A stretch of 64,000 nt of DNA from Oscillospiraceae bacterium (GCA_009778065.1 WRKM01000006.1:1-64000), one strand, 5' to 3'; shown: positions 1-9,270, counted from the stretch's first letter. Notes: generated from the sequence alone by a model not told the origin. Program-made: numbers and translations.

Positions 1-22
1 CTCCTTATTATGCGATGTTCCT

Positions 23-96
23 GTAGGGGACGGCGTCCTCGACGTCCCGCAAATTTGCGGGCGTTGAAATGGGACGTCGAGGACGCCGTCCCCTAC
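23..96. repeat. long inverted repeat, 26-bp perfect arms
   Basis: The arms lie at 23-48 and 71-96 and are perfect reverse complements, starting GTAGGGGACGGCG and ending in CCCCTAC. The 22-base loop holds a smaller palindrome around CGCAAATTTGCG. It sits in the gene-free stretch 1-316 and has no coding potential. It resembles dispersed intergenic palindromic (REP- or MITE-like) units that begin GTAGGG and end CCCTAC. Whether it is mobile, a terminator or a protein site cannot be told from one copy. Confidence 0.8.
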
Positions 97-179
97 GGTT
101 GATGATGTTTTTGTGTAGGGCGCGTATGTCAAGCGCAGTGCGCCATCGCGCCTAAAAAACACGAAACATCTGCTGATTG

Positions 180-250
180 CGGTGCGATGTGGACATCGCA
201 CCCTACGACAACGATTGCGGTGTGTACGGGCGGCATATATGCCGCCCCTA
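180..250. repeat. two further GTAGGG-type palindromes
   Basis: The first palindrome has arms GGTGCGATGT at 181-190 and ACATCGCACC at 193-202, followed by CTAC. The second has arms GGGCGGCA and TGCCGCCC at 228-247 around TATA, bordered by GTAC on the left and CTAC on the right. Another unit, less clearly paired, starts at GTAGGGCGCG near 116. They share the GTAGGG...CCCTAC ends with the repeat at 23-96 but differ in the core. The rest of 1-316 shows no gene. Confidence 0.65.
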
Positions 251-316
251 CAAAAGGAACTGCGCATTTTATAAAAAACCAATAAATTAACAGGGTCTAA
301 TGCTTTTTAGCGGAAG

Positions 317-775
317 TTAAATGTGTTCGATTTTGCAATTGGGCAAGACTTTACGAATCTGGTCTATTTGCTCATTATCAATATTATTTTTCGGTATATA
401 TAACCAATTTAATTTAATCAGCTTTGACAGTGGAGTTATATCGCTAATTCTGTTATATGCTAAATTCAATCCTCGCAAATTAACCAACTCGCTTAACGGA
501 GATAAATCACTGACTTGCGCCACTGCTACATTTAGACATGTTAAATTTACTAACTTCGCTAATGGTGATAAATCACTTATTGGATTACAACCTAAATTTA
601 AGTTTGTTAAATTGACTAATTTAATCAACGGAGACAAATCGCTAATGTTATTATTATTCATCAATAACGCTGTAGCATCATTTGGAATTTCGCCGCCTGA
701 CACCATTTCTGCTAATTGCGTGTTTGTAATATCTTTCATACCTAAATCAATACAATCTTCATATTTGTGTGTCAT
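317..775 (-). CDS. leucine-rich repeat protein
   Basis: A 152-residue protein with about four tandem 22-residue leucine-rich repeats built on the pattern NxISDLSPLxxLVNLTxL, as in internalin- and BspA-like proteins. There is no signal peptide or membrane segment, so it is probably cytoplasmic, or a stand-alone remnant of a larger surface protein. LRRs bind proteins; the partner is unknown. A GGGAGG ribosome binding site lies just upstream of the ATG. Codon use is more AT-rich than in the neighbouring housekeeping genes, which suggests acquired DNA. The family call is firm, the function open. Confidence 0.75.
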   Translation of the reverse strand: MTHKYEDCIDLGMKDITNTQLAEMVSGGEIPNDATALLMNNNNISDLSPLIKLVNLTNLNLGCNPISDLSPLAKLVNLTCLNVAVAQVSDLSPLSELVNLRGLNLAYNRISDITPLSKLIKLNWLYIPKNNIDNEQIDQIRKVLPNCKIEHI

Positions 776-808
776 TTTTTAACCTCCCATTATATAAATT
801 CCAATACA

Positions 809-1852
809 TCAACAGCAATGAATATCCATATCTATATCTTGCTTCTCGACCAACGAATACGTAAACCCTTGCTTTTGTAATTCTATTTTATTTACGCTTC
901 TGTGTCCGTTGATTTTGCTGAAATTCCTTTTGTCGGCGTAGATTAAAAAGCACTTGCAAGGCAATGCTTTTTGCATAATTTCAAGCATCCTGTTATAATA
1001 ATACCGCCCTATACAAAGCTCTCCGAGTTGCAGTCCGTAATTGCCGCCAATCACTTCATTCTTCATATCACTTTTACTGCTGATATTAAGCCCTAATCGA
1101 ATTACTTTTATATTATTTTCGGTAAATCTGCGGTAAATTTCCGCACAAAGCTCTATAGTTTCTTCGAGCGAAAATGTCTTAAACTCGCCGCGTTCATATA
1201 AATCGCCGAGTAGAGTGCCTTTAATTATTACAGTCGGATAAATACGCGCTGTATCGGGTTTTAATTTAATTAATTCGTCGGCAGTATTCAGTGATTTAAG
1301 GGGCGTGTCACCGAGAAGCCCCGTCATCATCTGTACACCGAGTTCAAACCCGAAATCTTTTATGAGCTTCGCGCTTTGTCTTACCTGCTCTGCGCTGTGA
1401 TTTCGGTTGTTCAGGTTTAAAACTTCTTCGTCCATGCTCTGAACGCCGAGTTCAACAGCATTTACGCCAAAGGCGCGGAGTTGCTTTAAAACACTTTCGT
1501 CTATATAATCCGGGCGGGTTGAACATCTTATCCCCTTGAAAAGTTCGGGGTGTTTTTCTAAATATAAATTAGCCGTACTCAGCAGTTCTTCTCTGTACTG
1601 CGGAGAAAGTGCGGTGAACGTACCGCCGAAGAATCCAATTTGCGCGGTTAAGCCGCGCTGTTTCAGCGACACGGCGTAGCTGTCTAATATGTCACAAACC
1701 TCTTTGGCTCCCACGGAGTTTTGTGCCCTCGTGGTTTTATTCTGGTCGCAAAAGCTACAGGTATGCGGACAACCGAGGTGCGGTATAAAAATTGCGGCAT
1801 TAGTTCGGCGAATCACCGCCGATGTTTCGCACTTCTCGCGGTGTTCATTCAT
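809..1852 (-). CDS. radical SAM protein (Elp3-like fold family)
   Basis: About 347 residues. A CX3CX2C cluster (C28, C32, C35) that would bind the 4Fe-4S centre of radical SAM enzymes lies in the motif HLGCPHTCSFCDQN, followed by the glycine motif FFGGTFTA. The domain resembles the radical SAM part of Elp3/oxygen-independent coproporphyrinogen oxidase-like proteins, but no acetyltransferase domain follows, so the substrate is not predicted. I place the start at ATG 1852, which overlaps the rnc stop (ATGAATGA), rather than at an upstream start inside rnc. A radical SAM gene next to rnc is a common order in Clostridia and implies co-translation. Confidence 0.8.
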   Translation of the reverse strand: MNEHREKCETSAVIRRTNAAIFIPHLGCPHTCSFCDQNKTTRAQNSVGAKEVCDILDSYAVSLKQRGLTAQIGFFGGTFTALSPQYREELLSTANLYLEKHPELFKGIRCSTRPDYIDESVLKQLRAFGVNAVELGVQSMDEEVLNLNNRNHSAEQVRQSAKLIKDFGFELGVQMMTGLLGDTPLKSLNTADELIKLKPDTARIYPTVIIKGTLLGDLYERGEFKTFSLEETIELCAEIYRRFTENNIKVIRLGLNISSKSDMKNEVIGGNYGLQLGELCIGRYYYNRMLEIMQKALPCKCFLIYADKRNFSKINGHRSVNKIELQKQGFTYSLVEKQDIDMDIHCC

Positions 1853-2525
1853 CGCAATGCTCCATATAGCAAATCGCCTCCCGTGCCGCCGCCTGTTCGG
1901 CTTCTTTTTTGCTTCTGCCCGTTCCCGTCCCCATACGCTTTTCATTTAAAAACACGCTCGCCGTAAAAGTTTTATTATGTGCTTCGCCGCTTTCGCTTTC
2001 GAGGCAATAGGTAATTTTATCATCGGGATTTTTTTGAATTATTTCCTGTAAAGCGGTCTTATAATCGTTCAGTAACGACTTTCCGCTCATCAGCTTATCT
2101 TTCTTCGGCAGAAAAGACAGAACGAACTTTTCCGCCTCTTCCGCTCCTCCGTCAAGGTAAATAGCGGCAATAAGCGCTTCAAAAGCATCCGCTAATATTG
2201 AACGGCGTTCACGACCGCCTGTCTGCTCTTCGCCCTTGCCCAAAAAAAGCTGTTCTCCGAGCGATATTTCCCCGGCAAAACCGAAAAGCGACTGTTCACA
2301 GACTATTCCGGCACGCAGTTTTGTAAGCTTTCCTTCAGGGACATCGCAAAGCTGTTCAAACAGATATTTTGATGTAATAAGCGACAAAACGCTGTCGCCA
2401 AGGAACTCTAACCGCTCGTTATTCGCACAGTTTCTACCCGCGGTGTATGACGAGTGGGTTAAGGCTTCGGTAAGTAATTCTTTTTTTTTAAATCTGTACC
2501 CTATTTTCTTCTCGAATGATGTCAA
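1845..2525 (-). CDS. rnc: ribonuclease III
   Basis: A 226-residue enzyme that cuts double-stranded RNA in rRNA maturation and mRNA turnover. The RNase III signature ERLEFLGDSVLS is at residues 38-49, with the acidic metal ligands in place, and a C-terminal double-stranded-RNA-binding domain runs from about 155 to 223. Length is normal for the family. The stop overlaps the radical SAM start and the gene follows the DUF6270-like gene by a few bases, so it lies in the plsX-rnc operon. Confidence 0.95.
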   Translation of the reverse strand: MTSFEKKIGYRFKKKELLTEALTHSSYTAGRNCANNERLEFLGDSVLSLITSKYLFEQLCDVPEGKLTKLRAGIVCEQSLFGFAGEISLGEQLFLGKGEEQTGGRERRSILADAFEALIAAIYLDGGAEEAEKFVLSFLPKKDKLMSGKSLLNDYKTALQEIIQKNPDDKITYCLESESGEAHNKTFTASVFLNEKRMGTGTGRSKKEAEQAAAREAICYMEHCDE

Positions 2526-2528
2526 TTT

Positions 2529-3866
2529 CTACACTCCTTCGTATTTTTGTTCGTAAATCTTAACTTTGTTTACATCGTTTTTCATAGAATAATAGGCTTT
2601 GCTATAAAGAATAACCTTCTCATTGTTCGGCTCTAAAATTCTTAAACAGCTTAGTATAGTCATCCATATTAAATCGTTTTCATTTAACGCCTCTTCAAAT
2701 AAACTTAATAAACAATCAGCATCCATATTCAAAAAATTAAATTTATTATTTAATTGCTCCAAATATTCAACGCAGAAGTCCCTGCTGTTAGACAATTTTT
2801 TAGTATAATCAAGAAATTTACCGCAGGAATCAACGGAAACATTATCACTACAAATATTATAAAATGACTCGTATAATAATGATAACCATTTCCTGTTTTT
2901 AATTATGTCGTTTTCAGAGAACAATAGGGTTATTTCATCAAGAAGCTCACATGAATTAAACGGAACGGCACTACTGTGATATATCTTTATAAAATCAGGC
3001 TCGGAAATATTTCTTCCCAAAATCCTTGATACTATGGACGCGTCGATGTTTTCATAATATTTTTGCTTTGGCTTCTTTTTGATTATTTCGTACATACTCT
3101 TGCTCGCCGCCAAGGCATAATCATTTTCAAAATGCACCGGGGTAAAATCCGCATTATGGCTTTCGTCTGATATAAAGTATTTGGAAACATCAATAACATA
3201 CGGGTTGTATTTTTCAATTATGCAGTCTTCCAATTCTTTGAGTTTCTCATTATATAAAGCATTACCATAACCGAGTTTCCATTCGGGGAAGTCCTTTACC
3301 ACTCCCCCTGAGGGGACGTTTTTACCTATATAATACTTAGCGCATTGCAACCTTACGAGAATTATATTATCTCCAAATTTTTCTGTCATTTTATTCAGAT
3401 ATAAATCAATATATCCAAACCATAAAAACATCGGCATATCAAAAAAATGAACTATTTTGTATTTATCGACGTTCTCTTTATACGCGCTTGTTGCGAAAAA
3501 AGAGGTGTCATAATGCGAGAATGTGGTGTTTTTATAAGCGACCGCATTTTGGCACAAATCGAAAAAATCAATAACTAAAAATTGAGAAGTTGATTTTTCT
3601 AAAAGCGGTACGGTGTTTTTATGCAGCGCGTAGCGCATACATCTATATGAATAGTCGCTTTTATGCAGCATTTCGGATTGTTCCACGTTAAAATCTACGG
3701 GAGGCATCATTGATGATATAACGCAATTTCTGCTGAAATGTTGATTAACTTTGATTTTTGAGTTTTCAAATATATTAACATTAAAAATGTTTCTGCTGAC
3801 ACATGAACCATGTACATCTACTAAAATCTCATCCTCTGTATTCGGAATATGGTTAATTTCTTTCAT
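2529..3866 (-). CDS. DUF6270-like protein, possible polysaccharide function
   Basis: A 445-residue protein without signal peptide or clear membrane segment. The N-terminal motif HGSCVSRNIF (residues 19-28) and a later FTPVHFEN segment fit the DUF6270/SGNH-like family seen in capsule and glycan loci. A GxS turn followed later by a conserved His would suit an SGNH-type esterase or acyltransferase, but this is inference. The last third is helical and may be TPR-like. The start overlaps the plsX stop by four bases, so translation is coupled. It occupies the place where acpP normally sits between plsX and rnc, and is more AT-rich than both, suggesting insertion. Confidence 0.6.
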   Translation of the reverse strand: MKEINHIPNTEDEILVDVHGSCVSRNIFNVNIFENSKIKVNQHFSRNCVISSMMPPVDFNVEQSEMLHKSDYSYRCMRYALHKNTVPLLEKSTSQFLVIDFFDLCQNAVAYKNTTFSHYDTSFFATSAYKENVDKYKIVHFFDMPMFLWFGYIDLYLNKMTEKFGDNIILVRLQCAKYYIGKNVPSGGVVKDFPEWKLGYGNALYNEKLKELEDCIIEKYNPYVIDVSKYFISDESHNADFTPVHFENDYALAASKSMYEIIKKKPKQKYYENIDASIVSRILGRNISEPDFIKIYHSSAVPFNSCELLDEITLLFSENDIIKNRKWLSLLYESFYNICSDNVSVDSCGKFLDYTKKLSNSRDFCVEYLEQLNNKFNFLNMDADCLLSLFEEALNENDLIWMTILSCLRILEPNNEKVILYSKAYYSMKNDVNKVKIYEQKYEGV

Positions 3867-4852
3867 TTTCCAACCGCTCCTACTTCTTTTTCTATCTCCC
3901 CGATTGCCTTTTGAAAAGCTATTGCCTGTCCGATTGCATTTTTAAACGCTCTTTCGTCACTTGAACCGTGTGCTTTTATAACAGGGTGTTTTATTCCGAG
4001 TAGCGGCGAGCCGCCTACCTCTCTGTAATCGGTTTTTTTCGACAGAGCCTTAACGCCTTTTTTTGAAAGCAGATAGCCGATTTTTGAGCCGGCGCTTGCC
4101 CCGAAAAGTTCCCTGAGAGACGCTTTCATAAACGCACCCATACCCTCTACGGCTTTTAAGTAGATATTACCCGTAAAGCCGTCCGTGACCGCCACATCAC
4201 AGAGATTTGCAATCGGGTCGCGTCCTTCAACATTACCGATAAAATTAATCGGTGCGTTTTGTAACGCTTCGTATGCTTTTTGCTCAAGCTCGCGTCCTTT
4301 TTCTCGCTCGCTTCCGATATTTAACAGTCCCACGCGCGGGTTTTCGACCTGCATTATTTTTTCCATGAATATACTACCCATGACGCCGAACTGCACTAAC
4401 ATATCAGCGCGGCATTCTACATTCGCCCCCACATCGAGTAACATATATTGCCCGTTTATGCCCGGCATAATAGGCGCAAGCGCGGGGCGTTTTACGCCTT
4501 TCATTCTGCCTATGAGCGTTGTCGCTCCGACTACTAATGCCGCAGTACTACCCGCGCTGACAAATGCGTCGGCGTCTCCGCTCGCAGTAAGCTGAAAGGC
4601 TTTACCCATAGAGCAATCTTTTTTCTTTCCTCTTATGTCGAGCGGGTCGTCTTCTATTAGGATTACGCCGTCTGCGTTAACGATTCTTATATTTTTATCT
4701 GAAACGCCGAGAGCTTCCATTCGAGACTTTATATTCTTCTCGTCTCCCGTAAGAATTATCTCTACGTCATATTCAGCGACCGCCAAAGCCGCGCCGAGAA
4801 TTACCTTGTCCGGAGCGTGGTCGCCGCCGAAAGCGTCTAATGCAATTTTCAT
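3863..4852 (-). CDS. plsX: phosphate acyltransferase PlsX
   Basis: A 329-residue protein matching PlsX over its whole length, starting MKIALDAFGGDHAP. PlsX makes acyl-phosphate from acyl-ACP, the first step of phospholipid synthesis in most Firmicutes; PlsY, not in the window, uses the product. Conserved stretches include the GGDHAP start, the glycine-rich SAGSTAALV and DVGANVEC. The acyl carrier protein gene usually found next to it is missing here. A short gap separates it from trmFO upstream. Confidence 0.95.
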   Translation of the reverse strand: MKIALDAFGGDHAPDKVILGAALAVAEYDVEIILTGDEKNIKSRMEALGVSDKNIRIVNADGVILIEDDPLDIRGKKKDCSMGKAFQLTASGDADAFVSAGSTAALVVGATTLIGRMKGVKRPALAPIMPGINGQYMLLDVGANVECRADMLVQFGVMGSIFMEKIMQVENPRVGLLNIGSEREKGRELEQKAYEALQNAPINFIGNVEGRDPIANLCDVAVTDGFTGNIYLKAVEGMGAFMKASLRELFGASAGSKIGYLLSKKGVKALSKKTDYREVGGSPLLGIKHPVIKAHGSSDERAFKNAIGQAIAFQKAIGEIEKEVGAVGK

Positions 4853-4870
4853 ATCTTTATTCCTCCAAAT

Positions 4871-6193
4871 TTATATAATTACTTCCTTCAAATCTCTGAG
4901 TGCACGCTCTGAAATCGCCGCATAACGCTCCCTTTTGTCTTTGATTTTTATGGTTAGCGGCGGCAATAAGCCCATATTTGCACCCATGGGTTGAAAATCG
5001 GTCACGGTTTTATCGCTGATATAACGTGTAAGCGAACCTGTTATAGTTGTTTCGGGTAGCTTGAGCGGTTTTTCACCTCTCAGCCGAGCCGCAAGTGCGA
5101 GTCCCGCAATTATTCCGCCCATCGCACTTTCGGTATATCCCTCTGTTCCTGTGATTTGCCCCGCAAAATAGATGTTATCCGAACCTTTCAACATAAAATA
5201 CCTGTCTAAAAACAAGGGGCTGTTAATAAATGTATTGCGGTGCATCACGCCGTAACGCATGAACTCGGCGTTTTCAAGTCCGGGTATAAGCCTGAAAACC
5301 CTCTTTTGCTCATTGAATTTTAAATTGGTCTGGAAGCCGACTATATTGAAAAGAGTATGGTTATTATTTTCAGGACGCAACTGAACTAAGGCATACGGGC
5401 GTTTTCCCGTTTTCGGCTCTGAAAAACCCACCGGTTTCATGCATCCGTAACGGACACTGTCTTTACCGCGTTTTGCGAGGATTTCCACCGGCATACAGCC
5501 CTCATATACCGTCAAATCTTCAAAAGTTTTCAACGGCGCGGATTCTGCATTAATAAGCTCATTATAAAAATATTCATACTCGTCTTTTGTGAACGGGCAG
5601 TTAAGATAATCCGAAACAGAAGTCCCGTCTGTACCCGTTTTGCCGTAACGATTTCCGAAAAAGGTTTTGTCCAAATTCACGCTTTCGAGGGTTACGATAG
5701 GTGCGGCGGCGTCATAGAAATTTAAAAACCCACCGCATTTTTTCTTAATAGTTTCAGCAAAAGCGTCACTTGTCAGCGGTCCCGTACATATAACGGTGTT
5801 ATTTTCGGGAAAGTCTGTGACCTCTTCATTTATTATTTCTATATTAGGGTGATTTTCAAGCCTTTTAGTGACCTCGTCCGAAAATGCCTGTCTGTCAACC
5901 GCCAAAGCTCCTCCCGCATTAACTCTCGTTTTTTCGGCTGTTTCGAGAACTAACGAGCCGAGCAGACGCATTTCAGCTTTGAGTAGTCCCGCCGCACTAT
6001 TCTGGTTGTCCGCTTTAAAAGAATTTGAACAAACAAGCTCCGCAAAACCGCTATAACTGTGTGCCGCACTCATCTTATGCGGTTTCATCTCATACAGTTT
6101 TACGCTGAACCCTCTTTGCGCCAAAACCCACGCGGCTTCAGCCCCTGCAAGCCCTGCGCCTATAACTGTTACAGACATATTATTTTTCATCAT
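4871..6193 (-). CDS. trmFO: folate-dependent tRNA (uracil-54) methyltransferase TrmFO
   Basis: A 440-residue FAD protein that makes ribothymidine at position 54 of tRNA using methylenetetrahydrofolate, the route used by most Firmicutes in place of TrmA. The Rossmann motif VIGAGLAGAEA is at the N-terminus and the family stretch CSNSFKADN follows near residue 57. A second start, MSVTVIG at 6178, is also possible; neither start has a good ribosome binding site. The upstream topA stop and a 22-codon ORF overlap this region, so translation may be coupled. Confidence 0.95.
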   Translation of the reverse strand: MMKNNMSVTVIGAGLAGAEAAWVLAQRGFSVKLYEMKPHKMSAAHSYSGFAELVCSNSFKADNQNSAAGLLKAEMRLLGSLVLETAEKTRVNAGGALAVDRQAFSDEVTKRLENHPNIEIINEEVTDFPENNTVICTGPLTSDAFAETIKKKCGGFLNFYDAAAPIVTLESVNLDKTFFGNRYGKTGTDGTSVSDYLNCPFTKDEYEYFYNELINAESAPLKTFEDLTVYEGCMPVEILAKRGKDSVRYGCMKPVGFSEPKTGKRPYALVQLRPENNNHTLFNIVGFQTNLKFNEQKRVFRLIPGLENAEFMRYGVMHRNTFINSPLFLDRYFMLKGSDNIYFAGQITGTEGYTESAMGGIIAGLALAARLRGEKPLKLPETTITGSLTRYISDKTVTDFQPMGANMGLLPPLTIKIKDKRERYAAISERALRDLKEVII

Positions 6194-6240
6194 TGTTATT
6201 CGCCGTCATAGGCTTACTGTCTCTTTTAGCTTTTTCCTTT

Positions 6241-8373
6241 TTAGACATTGGTCTCAGCCTCCGTATCCGCTTGTTCAAAGCTACAGCTTTCCGCCGCGCA
6301 GTATAGTGTGCCTTTTTTACCGCCTTTTCTGAACAGTTTCTTTTGACAGTTGGGGCATATATCCGATACGGGGACATCCCAGGTCATAAAGCCGCAGTCC
6401 TTGACGTTTTCGCACCCGAAATAAGGTTTACCTTTTTTGGATTTTTTGCTGACCATTTTACCGCCGCATGAGGGACATTCGCCGTCCGCCTCGTTAATAA
6501 TTTTTTTGGTCTGCTTACATTCGGGAAACCCCGAACAACCTAAAAACTTTCCGTAAGGACCTATTTTAATCGACATCATTTTTCCGCAAAGTTCACAGGG
6601 AATATCAGTAGGCTCGTCGGGGATTTTTACTCGCTTGCCTTCCATTTCAGTTTCAGCCTTCGATAATGTTTTTTCAAAATCACCGTAAAATTCACGCAGA
6701 ACCTCAACCCATTCCTCGCTGCCCACCTCGATTTTATCAAGGTAGGTTTCCATTTGTGCAGTAAAGCTTGTATCTACTATATTATCAAAATGCTCTTTCA
6801 AAAAGTCGGTAATAACACGCCCCAAAATCGTGGGTTTTAATTGCTTAGCTACTCGCTCTACATACTGCCTGTCAAGAATCGTGGTAATTGTCGGCGCGTA
6901 GGTCGAGGGTCTGCCGATTCCGTTTTCCTCAAGTGCTTTTATCAGTCCGGCTTCCGTATAACGTCCCGGAGGTTGTGTAAAATGTTGATTTCCGTCTAAA
7001 CTTTCCACACTAAGCTCTTCACCCTGCGTAAGCGGAGGAAGTGCCGTTGCGCCTGCGGCGTTATCTGCGTCGTCTGATTTTTCGGGATTCTCGCTTTCGC
7101 TCGCCTCAACGTACAGTTTCATAAATCCGTCAAATTTGACGGTATAGCCGTTAGCTTTAAATAAACAACCGTTTGCGTTTATATCAACAGACACTGTATT
7201 GAGCTGCGCGTTTTCCATCTGGCTCGCCATAAAACGCTCCCAAATAAGCTTATACAGCTTATATTGGTCACTCGTGACGCTGCTTTTAATCTGTTCGGGT
7301 GTAATATGCGGTACAGTAGGGCGTATAGCCTCGTGTGCGTCTTGACCGCCTGCTTTCGACTTAAACAGCCGTTCACCTTTAAAAACGTATTCCGCTCCGA
7401 ATTTCTGCTCAATCAGCTCTTTAGCCGCTTGCTTTGCCTCTGCCGAAATCCGAACGCTGTCGGTTCTCATATAGGTTATGAGACCGATTGCACCATGTTC
7501 GGGTAACTCCAACCCCTCATATAATTCCTGTGCGATTTTCATGGTTCTGCGGGAATTAAAGAACAGCTTACGAGACGCCTCCTGCTGTAAGGTGGATGTG
7601 GTGAAAGGCGGCGCGGGAAGCTTTTTTCTCGTAGACTTCTTAACTGCCGACACGTTGAAACTTGCACCTTCGAGACGCTTTAAAACCTTATCGGTGTCTT
7701 CTTTATTATTGAGTTCTGCCTTAACACCGTCTACTTCTGACAACCTTGCGGGAAACAGTTTTTTAGCATCAGAGACTGAAGACAGCAGAGTTGCATCAAT
7801 GCTCCAGTATTCTCTGCTTTTAAAGCTCTCTATTTCCTTTTCTCTGTCTACTACTAACCGCACAGCCACCGACTGTACCCGACCCGCCGACAGACCTCTG
7901 CGTACTTTTTTCCATAGAAAGGGGCTTAGTTTATAACCGACGATTCGGTCAAGAATCCGTCTCGCCTGCTGAGCATTGACCAATCCCATGTCAAGCCCGC
8001 GCGGATGCGCCATACCGTCTTTTACCCCCGTTTTGGTAATTTCATTAAAGGTTACGCGAATCGGCTCCGCCGCGTCTAAATCTAAAATATGCGCTAAATG
8101 CCACGAAATAGCCTCGCCCTCGCGGTCAGGGTCTGTCGCGAGGTAAACGCTTTTTGATTTATCTGCCTGTTTTTTCAGGTCGCGGATTAGAGCGGTTTTA
8201 TCCTTTTTGTTTTCATACATCGGTTTAAAATCCTGCTCTATGTCTACGCCGAGCTTCGACTTCGGCAGGTCTCTGATATGACCTACCGATGCCATTACCT
8301 TAAAATTCTTACCGAGGTATTTCCCGATTGTTTTCGCCTTTGCGGGTGATTCTACAATTATTAAATCAGACAA
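6241..8373 (-). CDS. topA: DNA topoisomerase I
   Basis: A 710-residue type IA topoisomerase that relaxes negative supercoils. The N-terminal Toprim domain shows IVESPAKAKTIGKYLG and DPDREGEAI. The catalytic tyrosine lies in GLITYMRTDSVRIS near residue 300. Three C-terminal four-cysteine zinc motifs follow (CELC..C..C, CPSC..C..C, CPNC..C..C). Length and domain order are typical of clostridial TopA. The final codons overlap the ATG of a very short ORF that leads into trmFO. Confidence 0.96.
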   Translation of the reverse strand: MSDLIIVESPAKAKTIGKYLGKNFKVMASVGHIRDLPKSKLGVDIEQDFKPMYENKKDKTALIRDLKKQADKSKSVYLATDPDREGEAISWHLAHILDLDAAEPIRVTFNEITKTGVKDGMAHPRGLDMGLVNAQQARRILDRIVGYKLSPFLWKKVRRGLSAGRVQSVAVRLVVDREKEIESFKSREYWSIDATLLSSVSDAKKLFPARLSEVDGVKAELNNKEDTDKVLKRLEGASFNVSAVKKSTRKKLPAPPFTTSTLQQEASRKLFFNSRRTMKIAQELYEGLELPEHGAIGLITYMRTDSVRISAEAKQAAKELIEQKFGAEYVFKGERLFKSKAGGQDAHEAIRPTVPHITPEQIKSSVTSDQYKLYKLIWERFMASQMENAQLNTVSVDINANGCLFKANGYTVKFDGFMKLYVEASESENPEKSDDADNAAGATALPPLTQGEELSVESLDGNQHFTQPPGRYTEAGLIKALEENGIGRPSTYAPTITTILDRQYVERVAKQLKPTILGRVITDFLKEHFDNIVDTSFTAQMETYLDKIEVGSEEWVEVLREFYGDFEKTLSKAETEMEGKRVKIPDEPTDIPCELCGKMMSIKIGPYGKFLGCSGFPECKQTKKIINEADGECPSCGGKMVSKKSKKGKPYFGCENVKDCGFMTWDVPVSDICPNCQKKLFRKGGKKGTLYCAAESCSFEQADTEAETNV

Positions 8374-8393
8374 AACTTTTCTCCTTCATGCGT

Positions 8394-9200
8394 TTATTCG
8401 GGCGAATAAAATCCATCCCTATGCTGCATTTTATATATAATAATCGATGCGGCGACTGCCGCGTTTAAGGATTCGACATTTTTTACGGGTATATAAATTC
8501 TTTCGGTGCATAGCTTTATTATTTCCGGGCTTATACCCCCACCCTCGGAGCCTATTATTACAAGGCTTTTCTGTGGAAATTTAAACTCGTCAGCAGACAA
8601 ACACCGCTCTCCCCCGCAGTCCGCACCTATTATGCAAAACCCTTTTTCCTTCAGCCGTAAAATAAGAGGTGATAATTCACATCTGTAAACAGGAAGCCTG
8701 AACACCGACCCCATAGCGCTTCTGATTAACTTCGGCGAATTTATATCGGCACAACCCCCGGATAGAAAAAGTGAATCTATGCCGAAAGCGTCACAACTTC
8801 TTATAATCGCGCCGACATTCCCGGGGTCTTGAACCGCATCAAGGGCAACGAACGAATATACCCCCTCATTATACATTGTATTCATATTTAAAGTTTTGTC
8901 AAGGAGGGGAAGGGTAAAAAATACCCCGCTCGGCGTCTTTGTATCTGAAATATATTCAGCTAAATCGTCGCTTATTATGTCTATATTGCATAAATTTTCG
9001 GCTTTTTTCCGAAAATTGTCGTTTTTTTGTGAAAATTTTTCAGTTATTAATAAATTTTGCGGTTCAAGCCCTGAAAGGACAGCTTCAAAAAATAATTTTT
9101 CGCCCTCTACAGCAAATACACCCGCTTCTCCGCGAGCCTTCTTACTTCTCGATAAGGAGCGAAGCAGTGCTATTTTGGGGTTTTGGCGGCTTGTAATCAT
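8394..9200 (-). CDS. TrmH/SpoU-family RNA methyltransferase
   Basis: A 268-residue SPOUT-class 2'-O-methyltransferase for tRNA or rRNA. An N-terminal substrate-binding domain begins MITSRQNPKIALLRSLS; the C-terminal trefoil-knot domain carries ALDAVQDPGNVGAIIRSC, IIGSEGGGISPE and VESLNAAVAASI, the three SpoU motifs. It resembles the 23S rRNA methyltransferases often found near pheS or rplT in Firmicutes, but the modified nucleotide cannot be read from sequence. It lies between rplT and topA. Confidence 0.9.
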   Translation of the reverse strand: MITSRQNPKIALLRSLSRSKKARGEAGVFAVEGEKLFFEAVLSGLEPQNLLITEKFSQKNDNFRKKAENLCNIDIISDDLAEYISDTKTPSGVFFTLPLLDKTLNMNTMYNEGVYSFVALDAVQDPGNVGAIIRSCDAFGIDSLFLSGGCADINSPKLIRSAMGSVFRLPVYRCELSPLILRLKEKGFCIIGADCGGERCLSADEFKFPQKSLVIIGSEGGGISPEIIKLCTERIYIPVKNVESLNAAVAASIIIYKMQHRDGFYSPE

Positions 9201-9222
9201 AATTCACACCATTTACACCATT

Positions 9223-9255
9223 TACCCCGCCGCCATTATAGCAGGCGGCGGGGTA
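9223..9255. other. strong GC-rich hairpin downstream of rplT
   Basis: A perfect 12-bp stem: TACCCCGCCGCC at 9223-9234 and GGCGGCGGGGTA at 9244-9255, with a nine-base loop. On the minus strand it follows rplT and precedes the SpoU gene, but it is followed by AAATGGTGTAAATGGTG rather than a T run. It may be a weak terminator, a processing site or a barrier to 3' decay of the ribosomal protein transcript. Confidence 0.6.
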
Positions 9256-9270
9256 TAATTTATTCTTACC

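Noticed and set aside
321-782. Plus-strand ORF opposite the LRR gene
   Set aside because: It mirrors the LRR repeats; the minus-strand frame has the repeat consensus and a GGGAGG site.
9223-9255. rplT intrinsic terminator
   Set aside because: The hairpin is strong but lacks a T run on the minus strand, so I list it only as a hairpin.
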